Assembly (NCBI GenBank): GCA_963794415.1
Contig: CAWCDI010000001.1
Location: 1,302,001 to 1,366,000, forward strand
DNA from: CAVPTL01 sp963794415
Lineage (GTDB): Bacteria > Actinomycetota > Thermoleophilia > Gaiellales > JAICJC01
DNA length: 64,000 bases
Direction of reading: 5' to 3'
Below the pieces are notes generated by a model. It did not search any database, was not told where the DNA came from, and saw only the letters and a program-made list of their open reading frames with translations. Below are positions 58,245-64,000 of the stretch, piece after piece; the first letter of the stretch is position 1; the number at the start of each line of letters is the position of its first letter. Position numbers and translations under genes: made by a program.

Positions 58245-59048
58245 CTACGAGAGCGTGTGCGGGACGATGTGCTTCCAGGCCACGGACTGCGCCCGTGCGC
58301 GGACTGCGGCCACCACGTCGGCGTCCACGCCCGTGAGCTCCGCCACCGCAGGGTCGTCGAGGCCAAGATCGGTCATCGCCGCGAGCGCGAGATCGGCATC
58401 GTGGTAGGTGAAGCCGAGCTCATCCTCGTCGGTCTGGCCGCCCCAGAGGCCGGCCGTCGGGTGCTTGGTCAGCACTGACTCAGGCAGCCCGAGGAGCCGG
58501 GCGGCGACCCGCACCTCGGTCTTGTAGAGGTCGGTGATGGGCTCGACGTCCGACGCCGCATCCCCGAAGCGCGTGAAGTAGCCGAGCAGGTTCTCGGTGC
58601 GGTTCTCGGTGCCCAGCACGAGGCCGTGCACCGCCTGGGCGACGTCGAAGATCACGATCATCCGCGCGCGGGCGCTGGCGTTGCCGAACCGCAGGTCGGC
58701 GCCGGTCACGTCGGGCCGCGCCCGCGCCAGGCCGGCGAGGATCGGCTCGATCGAGACCGTGAGCAGCCTGTCCTCGGGCAGCCCGACGGCAGCTGCGGTG
58801 AGCGCCGCGTCGTCGAGGTGCACCTGCTCGGTGTGGCGCGACGGCAGCCGCACGGCGGTGACTCGATCGGGTCCGAGCGCCCTGGCAGCGAGGCCCAGCG
58901 CGACAGCCGAGTCGATGCCGCCGGAGAGGCCGAGGACTGCGCCGTCACGACCGGCCTCGGCTACCACCTCCGCCAGCCTCCTGGCCTTCATGTCGATCAG
59001 CTCGGCGATCTGGTCGTCCGTGCGGATCAGGGTTTCACGCTGGCTCAA
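58245..59048 (-). CDS. nadE: NH3-dependent NAD+ synthetase
   Basis: 267 residues from TTG 59048, the only usable start after the pncB stop, overlapping it by 14 bp. PP-loop LGLSGGIDSAVALGLAARAL (about 36-55), GTENRTENLLGYFTRFGDAASDVEPITDLYKTEV and LGLPESVLTKHPTAGLWGGQTDEDELG are hallmarks. It amidates nicotinic acid adenine dinucleotide to NAD using ammonia; there is no glutaminase domain. Last gene of the nrtR-pncB-nadE unit. Confidence 0.93.
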   Translation of the reverse strand: MSQRETLIRTDDQIAELIDMKARRLAEVVAEAGRDGAVLGLSGGIDSAVALGLAARALGPDRVTAVRLPSRHTEQVHLDDAALTAAAVGLPEDRLLTVSIEPILAGLARARPDVTGADLRFGNASARARMIVIFDVAQAVHGLVLGTENRTENLLGYFTRFGDAASDVEPITDLYKTEVRVAARLLGLPESVLTKHPTAGLWGGQTDEDELGFTYHDADLALAAMTDLGLDDPAVAELTGVDADVVAAVRARAQSVAWKHIVPHTLS

Positions 59049-60348
59049 CGATGGCCTCCTCGAGGGCTTCCAGCCGCGGAGAGAGCCGCGGCTCGATGGT
59101 GATGGGATTTCGCAGGGCGCGGGTTGCCAGCGGCAGCGCGTCCACCTGGGACTGCGCCCGGGCGCGGATCTCGTGCAGCGAGGGCGGCGGTGCCACGAGG
59201 GCGCCTTCGCGCATGACCGGAGCGAGCAGCGGCTCGCCGGGGAGCTCCTCCCCCACCAGCCCGATGGTGTCGGCGCCATCCTGGCGGAACACCTGGTGGC
59301 GGCCGGGCAGCGTCAGCTTGCCGCGCACGGTCTTCATCACGGGCCGGCCCTCGAGCTCGACCAGCTTGTAGATGCCGCCGAGCGTGGGCGCGTCGAGGCT
59401 GGTGGCGAGGGCCGTCCCTACTCCGAACCCGTCGATGGGCGCCCCCGCGGCGATGAGCTCGTCGATGCGGTACTCGTCGAGGTCACCCGAGCAGATGATC
59501 CGGGTCGACGTGAGCCCGGCAGCGTCGAGCACGCCGCGGACGTCCAGCGAGAGCTCCATCAGGTCGCCGGAGTCGATCCGCACGCCCTGCGGCGTCACCC
59601 CCGTGAGCGACGCTGCGGCCACCACGTTCCTGGCGCCCGCCACGGCGTCGTAGGTATCGATCACCAGCGTCGAGCGGTCGGGGTGGTCGTGCAGGAATGC
59701 GCAGAAGGCGTCGAGCTCCGATGCGAACGACATGACGTAGCTGTGGGCCATCGTGCCGGTCGTCGGTACCCCCCACATCCGGCCGGCCTCGACCGTGGCC
59801 GTGGCGGCCAGCCCGCCGATGTAGGCGCTTCGCGCCGCGAGCAGCCCGGCGTCGGCGCCGTGGGCGCGCCGGAAGCCGAAGTCGACCACCGGCCGGCCGG
59901 CGGCGGCATCGACGATGCGCGCGGCCTTCGTGGCCACCATCGTCGAGTACGTGACCTGGTTGATGAGGTAGGTCTCGGCGATCTGGCACGTGATGAGGTC
60001 GCCCTCGACCCGCAGGAGCGGCTCGCCGCCGAACACTGCCGTGCCCTCGGCGACGGCGTCGAGCGAGCCCGCGAACCGCAGCCCGCGAAGGTGCTCGATC
60101 AGCGCGCCCGAGACGATGTCGTGCTGCGCCAGGAACGCGAGCGCCTCATCATCGAACCGCAGGCGCGTGAGGTAGTCCACCACCCGGTCGAGCCCGGCGG
60201 CGATGAGGTAGCCGCGCTGCGGCGGCAGCCGGCGCACGCTGAGCTCGAACGCCGCCCGCTGGCTCGCCATCCCCTGCGCCAGGTACGAGTCGGCCATCGC
60301 CAGCTCGTACTCGTCGGTGAGAAGCGGCAGGGGGATCTGCTGGCTCAT
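59035..60348 (-). CDS. pncB: Nicotinate phosphoribosyltransferase
   Basis: 437 residues from ATG 60348 (ATGA overlap with nrtR). LLTDEYELAMADSYLAQGM, DFGFRRAHGADAGLLAARSAYIGG, GTMAHSYVMSF and GVRIDSGDLMELSLDVRGVLD, with GFGVGTALATS, form the conserved PRPP-binding barrel. It makes nicotinate mononucleotide in NAD salvage. Confidence 0.94.
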   Translation of the reverse strand: MSQQIPLPLLTDEYELAMADSYLAQGMASQRAAFELSVRRLPPQRGYLIAAGLDRVVDYLTRLRFDDEALAFLAQHDIVSGALIEHLRGLRFAGSLDAVAEGTAVFGGEPLLRVEGDLITCQIAETYLINQVTYSTMVATKAARIVDAAAGRPVVDFGFRRAHGADAGLLAARSAYIGGLAATATVEAGRMWGVPTTGTMAHSYVMSFASELDAFCAFLHDHPDRSTLVIDTYDAVAGARNVVAAASLTGVTPQGVRIDSGDLMELSLDVRGVLDAAGLTSTRIICSGDLDEYRIDELIAAGAPIDGFGVGTALATSLDAPTLGGIYKLVELEGRPVMKTVRGKLTLPGRHQVFRQDGADTIGLVGEELPGEPLLAPVMREGALVAPPPSLHEIRARAQSQVDALPLATRALRNPITIEPRLSPRLEALEEAIVEPA

Positions 60349-61049
60349 GACGCCCTCCGGTACCGCGCGCTCTGGGCCAGGATCACGGGATGGCGCTCGG
60401 CGAACCGGTAGAGCGTGGCCGGCCGGCCGCCGGTGGCACGCTCGCCGCTCTCGGCGAGCACCCCCCACCCCAGCGCGATGCGGCGGAAGTTGTTGGGCTC
60501 GAAGGCCCGCCCGACGCCGGCCTCGTAGACGCGGCGAAGCTCGCTCATGGTGAACCGCTCCGGCAGGAGGCTCCAGGCGACGTTCTGGTACTCGAGCTTG
60601 GTCTGGAGCCTGCGGCGGGCATACCCGAGGATCTCATCATGGTCGAAGGCGAGCACGTTCTCACCGGCATCGATCCGCGCGAGGAGCTCCTCCAACGGGC
60701 GCCACACCGCCTCGCGGCTCTCCGAGCCCGGCGCGAGGCTCACCCGCGAGGAATCGACCAGCGCGAGGTAGCAGCAGGACACCACGCGGCCGCGCGGGTC
60801 GCGGTCCACGGCCGAGAAGGTGGCGAGCTGCTCGATGTAGACGTCGGCCACGCCGGTCTCGTCGGCGAGCTCGCGCTCGGCGGCCTGCTCGAGCGTCTCA
60901 CCGGGGCGAAGCAGGCCGCCCGGGAGTGCCCAGTAGGCCTGGTACGGCTGGTATCTGCGGCTCACCAGGAGCACCTGGATCTCGTTGTCCAGGAAGGTGA
61001 AGACGGCGACGTCCGCCGCCAAGCTGGGATGTTCTGCCTGATGCGACAC
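60345..61049 (-). CDS. nrtR: NrtR-type Nudix regulator of NAD genes
   Basis: 234 residues from GTG 61049. N-terminal Nudix domain with the box GGLLRPGETLEQAAERELADETGV (about 44-67; one of the catalytic Glu replaced by Asp), C-terminal winged helix (ERFTMSELRRVYEAGVGRAFEPNNFRRIALGWGVL...GGRPATLYRF). This is the NrtR arrangement: the Nudix-like part senses ADP-ribose and releases operator DNA. Directly upstream of pncB and nadE, which supports the role. Confidence 0.88.
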   Translation of the reverse strand: MSHQAEHPSLAADVAVFTFLDNEIQVLLVSRRYQPYQAYWALPGGLLRPGETLEQAAERELADETGVADVYIEQLATFSAVDRDPRGRVVSCCYLALVDSSRVSLAPGSESREAVWRPLEELLARIDAGENVLAFDHDEILGYARRRLQTKLEYQNVAWSLLPERFTMSELRRVYEAGVGRAFEPNNFRRIALGWGVLAESGERATGGRPATLYRFAERHPVILAQSARYRRAS

Positions 61050-61052
61050 TTA

Positions 61053-61067
61053 TAGACCTCGTGACTA
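61053..61067. promoter_or_regulatory. Likely NrtR operator
   Basis: TAGACCTCGTGACTA, an imperfect inverted repeat TAGNC-N5-GNCTA, 4 bp upstream of the nrtR GTG and inside the 34-bp gap after the aldehyde dehydrogenase. Binding by NrtR is inferred from position. Confidence 0.4.
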
Positions 61068-61083
61068 CCATAGCACGCCGAGG

Positions 61084-62481
61084 TCAGGCAGAAGGCGCGA
61101 TCGAGATGGTGCGCCACGAGGTGTAGAACTCACGCGCAGCCTTCCCCTGCTCCCGCGGGCCGATGCCCGAGGCCTTCTCGCCGCCGAACGGCGCGTGGAA
61201 GTCCACGCCGGAGGTGGGCAGGTTCACCCGCACGAGGCCCGAGTCGACCCGCTCGACCAGATCGAGCGCCCGGTCGAGGTCGCGCGTGAAGATCGACGTC
61301 GCAAGGCCGTGGCGCACGCCGTTTGCGATCTCGACGGCGGCATCGGCCGAGGTCGCGTCGATGAGGGCGCAGACCGGCGCGAACACCTCTTCCTGGCCCA
61401 GCTCGGTCGCCGGATCGGTGATCTCGACCACCGTCGGGGCCATGTAGCTGCCGTCTGCATCGAGCCGGTCTCCCCCGGTCAGCACCATGCCGCCGTCGGC
61501 GCAGGCCCGCTCGACCGCGGCCACGGCCCTGTCGAGTGCCGCGTCGGAGATGACCGGGCCGACGAGGCACGCATCCGAGGCCGGATCCACCACCGGCATG
61601 CGCTCGACGGCCGCGACGAGCGCCTCGCGCATCGCGTCCCCGACGCCCGGCTCGCAGATCACGCGGCTCGTGGCCGTGCACTTCTGCCCGGCATACCCCA
61701 TGGCCGCCGAGGCGATCACCGCCGCGGCGCTCTCGAGGTTGGCATCTGCAAGGACGAGCGAGGCGTTCTGGCCGCCCATCTCGCACTGCACCGGCGCGCC
61801 GCGCGCGACCATCGCAGCAGAGACGCGCTTGCCTGTGGCCTCAGACCCCGTGAACGAGACTGCCGAGACTCCCGGATGCGAGACCAGCGCGGCGCCCGCG
61901 TCGCCGTAGCCCTGCAGGAGCTGCACGGCGATCGGCGGGAGCTGCGAGGTGATGATGCGATGCAGCTCCGCGGCGCAGGCCGGGGCGAGCTCGGAGGGCT
62001 TCCACACGCACACGTTGCCATACGCGAGCGCCGGCGCGAGCTTCCACGCCGGGATCGCGATGGGGAAGTTCCAGGGTGTGATGAGGCCCACGACCCCGCG
62101 CGGGCGCCTGCGGGCCATGACCAGCGTGCGGCCGTCGGCGGGCGGGTAGGTCTCGCCGTCCGGATCGAGCGCAGCTGCGGCGTGAAACCGGAAGATCGCC
62201 GCGGTGCGGGCGACCTCGCCGCGCGCCTCGGTGATGGGCTTCCCCGCCTCGCGGCACACCAGCTCGGCCAGCGGCCCGGCCTCGGCCTCGACGGCGGCCG
62301 CGACGCGCATCAACGCGTCGGCGCGGGCAGTCGCGGGCATGCCCGACCACTCACGCCGCCCTGCCCTGGCGGCAGAGACCATCCGCTCGACGTCGATGGC
62401 GCCCGACGGAACCACGCGGAGGACGACATCGTCGCGCCGCGCGGGGTTGGCGCTCACGATCTCGGTGGGGTTCGACGCCAC
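61084..62481 (-). CDS. Aldehyde dehydrogenase (NAD(P)+)
   Basis: 465 residues from GTG 62481. Conserved PWNFPIAIPAWKLAPALAYGN, VWKPSELAPA, FTGSEATGKRV, Glu in CEMGGQNASLVLADA and catalytic Cys in YAGQKCTATSRV, ending NLPTSGVDFHAPFGGEKASGIG. The set resembles ketoglutarate-semialdehyde or lactaldehyde-type dehydrogenases, but substrate is not decided by sequence alone. Its start overlaps the stop of the 30-residue peptide by one base (TAGTG). Confidence 0.9.
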   Translation of the reverse strand: MASNPTEIVSANPARRDDVVLRVVPSGAIDVERMVSAARAGRREWSGMPATARADALMRVAAAVEAEAGPLAELVCREAGKPITEARGEVARTAAIFRFHAAAALDPDGETYPPADGRTLVMARRRPRGVVGLITPWNFPIAIPAWKLAPALAYGNVCVWKPSELAPACAAELHRIITSQLPPIAVQLLQGYGDAGAALVSHPGVSAVSFTGSEATGKRVSAAMVARGAPVQCEMGGQNASLVLADANLESAAAVIASAAMGYAGQKCTATSRVICEPGVGDAMREALVAAVERMPVVDPASDACLVGPVISDAALDRAVAAVERACADGGMVLTGGDRLDADGSYMAPTVVEITDPATELGQEEVFAPVCALIDATSADAAVEIANGVRHGLATSIFTRDLDRALDLVERVDSGLVRVNLPTSGVDFHAPFGGEKASGIGPREQGKAAREFYTSWRTISIAPSA

Positions 62482-62573
62482 TACTTGTTCACATATACCG
62501 CGAGCGTGAGCAGGAGCAGCAAGACCACGAAGGTCACCAGTGCCCACAATCTCGACGTCGATGTATTGCTCAT
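62481..62573 (-). CDS. 30-residue single-pass membrane peptide
   Basis: From ATG 62573 to TAG 62481: MSNTSTSRLWALVTFV then VLLLLLTLAVYVNK. One helix with a charged end. The stop overlaps the aldehyde dehydrogenase GTG (TAGTG), which implies translational coupling and supports that it is real. Function unknown. Confidence 0.55.
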   Translation of the reverse strand: MSNTSTSRLWALVTFVVLLLLLTLAVYVNK

Positions 62574-62604
62574 TCGCTCTCCACGATCGTTGCCAGCGGC
62601 AAGT

Positions 62605-62835
62605 CTACCCGGCTGCCTGGGGGACCGCACACCAACACGGTTTGGGCACCGGCAGGCGGTGGTGGCCGGGGTGCCCCGGATGCGGATTGTGCACCGGCGC
62701 GTGCCCGCTCAGCGCGTGCTCGATGCCCCGTGCGATGTCGATCACCGGGGTCTGGAACCGCACCAGCATGCATGCCACAAAAATGGTCGCCGCACACAGG
62801 AGCGCGTACTCGATGCTGGCCTGTGCCCGGATCAC
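62605..62835 (-). CDS. Pilin-like (Flp/TadE-type) small protein
   Basis: 76 residues from GTG 62835. The start RAQASIEYALLCAATIFVACMLV has the Glu-Tyr at mature positions 5-6 and the hydrophobic stretch of Flp-type or TadE pilins. The tail is His/Pro-rich (HPGHPGHHRLPVPKP). It follows tadC by 57 bp on the same strand, in a tad-type gene run. A leader-peptidase site is not clear because the precursor start is so short. Confidence 0.6.
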   Translation of the reverse strand: MIRAQASIEYALLCAATIFVACMLVRFQTPVIDIARGIEHALSGHAPVHNPHPGHPGHHRLPVPKPCWCAVPQAAG

Positions 62836-62892
62836 GCAAGCGACGGTACCGGCGCAGGCGTCACGCGTGTGCGCGAGTCCGTGCCGGGCCTG

Positions 62893-63765
62893 TCACCAAC
62901 CTGCACCACCGGCCGTGCCGGCGACCGACAGAGCCACGGCGGCGAGCAGCGGCAGGAGCGCGGCGGGGACCAGCACGAACACCACCACTATGAGCACCTT
63001 CGGCCCTGCGGTAGCCGAGCGCTCCTGCACCGCGCGGCCGCGATCGGCCCGCGCGCGCCGCGCCTGGGCGGCGAGCGCCTCGGCCAGCGGCACGCCGAGG
63101 CGGTCGGAGAGCGAGACCGCCATCGCGAGCCCCGCAAGCGACGAGGATCCGGTGCGCTGGGCCACGTCATGCAGCTCGTCGCGCCGGGTCCGCCCCAGCT
63201 CGATGTTCGCGCGGGCCAGCTCGAGCTCGTCGCGGAGGGGGCCGGTGGACGCCACCGCCGCGCCCCGCAGTGCCGCATCGAGGTCGATCCCGGCGGCGAC
63301 GGTGGCGGCCATCAGGTCGAGCATCAGCGGTGCCCGCCGCTCGATCTGCTCCTGCCGCCGGGCCGCGGCCGTCCGCAGCCAGAGGTCGGGGTAGGCGAGC
63401 CCGAAGCCCACCAGCAGCGCCCCGCACGCGAGCCCCATGACCCCGCCGACGGTCATCGCTCCGGCAACGCCCGCGGCCCCGAACGCGAGCGCCGCCCCGA
63501 CCCTGAACGCCGGGACGTCGGCCGGGACGAGGCCGGCGACGGCCGCGGCCCTCGCCGCCACCTGCTCGCCTGCGGCCCACGGCGGCGACCAGCTTCGCGC
63601 CCGCGCGGGCAGCCGCCCGCCGATGGCGACGAGGAGCTTCGAGCTTCCGCCCGGCCGCCTCGCCGCGACCTGTGAGCCCGCAGCAAGCTCCCGGCCCTCG
63701 CGCATCGACGAGTACGCGCGGGAGATGCACCAGAGCAGGAGCGGTGCCAGCACGAGCCCGGTCAC
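62893..63765 (-). CDS. Tad secretion membrane protein TadC-like (T2SF domain)
   Basis: 290 residues from GTG 63765. Helices near the N-terminus, at about 88-135, and a C-terminal one (VLIVVVFVLVPAALLPLLAAVAL). The T2SF domain reads APLMLDLMAATVAAGIDLDAALRGAA...LRDELELARANIELG...LAGLAMAVSLSDRLGVPLAEALAAQA. TadB and TadC form the inner-membrane platform of Flp pili. It starts 3 bp after the tadB stop. Confidence 0.85.
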   Translation of the reverse strand: MTGLVLAPLLLWCISRAYSSMREGRELAAGSQVAARRPGGSSKLLVAIGGRLPARARSWSPPWAAGEQVAARAAAVAGLVPADVPAFRVGAALAFGAAGVAGAMTVGGVMGLACGALLVGFGLAYPDLWLRTAAARRQEQIERRAPLMLDLMAATVAAGIDLDAALRGAAVASTGPLRDELELARANIELGRTRRDELHDVAQRTGSSSLAGLAMAVSLSDRLGVPLAEALAAQARRARADRGRAVQERSATAGPKVLIVVVFVLVPAALLPLLAAVALSVAGTAGGAGW

Positions 63766-63768
63766 GGG

Positions 63769-64000
63769 TCAACCGCCGCCATGCGCCCGATCACGACGTG
63801 GCCGAAGCCAACGAGCCCCGCGGACACCGCGAGCGCCGCCCAGCCAAGGGGCGAGCGCACGAGCATCACCAGTGCCGGGCGATCAACCAGCCAGAGCGCC
63901 GCCAGGCCGAGCAGCGGCATCCCCGACACGAGCCGGCCGGTGGCGCGCGCCTGAGCCGTTGCGACCGCTGCCGAGCGCCGCAGGGCCGCCCGCTCGTGGA
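63769..64000 (-). CDS. TadB-like membrane protein, 5' part outside the window
   Basis: 76 residues at the C-terminal end. HERAALRRSAAVATAQARATGRLVSGMPLLGLAALW, then VRSPLGWAALAVSAGLVGFGHVVIG, and TGA at 63769-63771. The Arg/Ala helix and the GLP-type hydrophobic end are typical of TadB, the partner of TadC. Confidence 0.75.

Noticed and set aside
61195..63675. Very long plus-strand frame over the aldehyde dehydrogenase and tad genes
   Set aside because: It lies antisense to well-identified genes, and its translation (RHRGHDRRRH-like) has no protein character.
1..64000. CRISPR array
   Set aside because: No short repeat with regular unique spacers. The R repeats are over 80 bp and separated by whole genes.

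Overview
High-GC actinobacterial DNA. A dcw (division and cell wall) cluster without ftsA, a primary-type sigma factor, NrtR-controlled NAD genes, Tad-type secretion genes and many leaderless promoters point to Actinobacteria; the class Thermoleophilia is my best guess, but I could not run a phylogeny. The window has two parts.

Positions 1 to about 18984 are an accessory island ending in a tyrosine integrase. It holds small membrane proteins, three sigma-factor-like genes (two with membrane-bound anti-sigma partners), a VapBC45-like toxin-antitoxin pair, a PP-loop/PAPS-reductase-like enzyme with zinc-finger-like Cys clusters, lipoprotein-like genes and several decayed genes. Between about 0.2 and 11.8 kb lie seven same-direction copies of a repeat of about 80-150 bp (R1-R7). 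At least three copies (R4, R6, R7) begin with the 3' end of a serine recombinase gene, and most continue into a hairpin around GGCCAT...ATGGCC. One copy is attached to a longer, broken recombinase gene. The genes between copies look like cassettes added one after another. Three promoters share a 16-bp palindrome, ATAGCNNNTGRGCTAT, and two of them drive paralogous four-helix membrane proteins.

Positions 19111 to 64000 are core chromosome. First come an EamA exporter, two divergent GT-C-like membrane glycosyltransferases, GluQ, a ring-cleaving VOC dioxygenase, RidA, tRNA-Glu(CTC), a GGDEF protein, a GAF/PAS histidine kinase, GltX, endonuclease IV, ArfB, an SDR enzyme, a Cys-rich protein and a HAD hydrolase.

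Next is a long minus-strand run read from mraZ at 55396 downwards: mraZ-rsmH-ftsL-ftsI-murE-murF-mraY-murD-ftsW-murG-murC-murB-ftsQ-ftsZ, then gcvT-gcvH-gcvPA-gcvPB-HAD-Cys-rich protein. Most junctions are ATGA or GTGA overlaps, implying translational coupling. Four TGGGN boxes at exact 10-bp spacing precede mraZ and are the expected MraZ operator. ftsZ has its own consensus promoter.

Divergent from mraZ is an NlpC/P60 cell-wall hydrolase, followed by the sigma factor. Last come nrtR-pncB-nadE, an aldehyde dehydrogenase coupled to a 30-residue membrane peptide, a pilin-like gene, and tadC and tadB cut by the window end.
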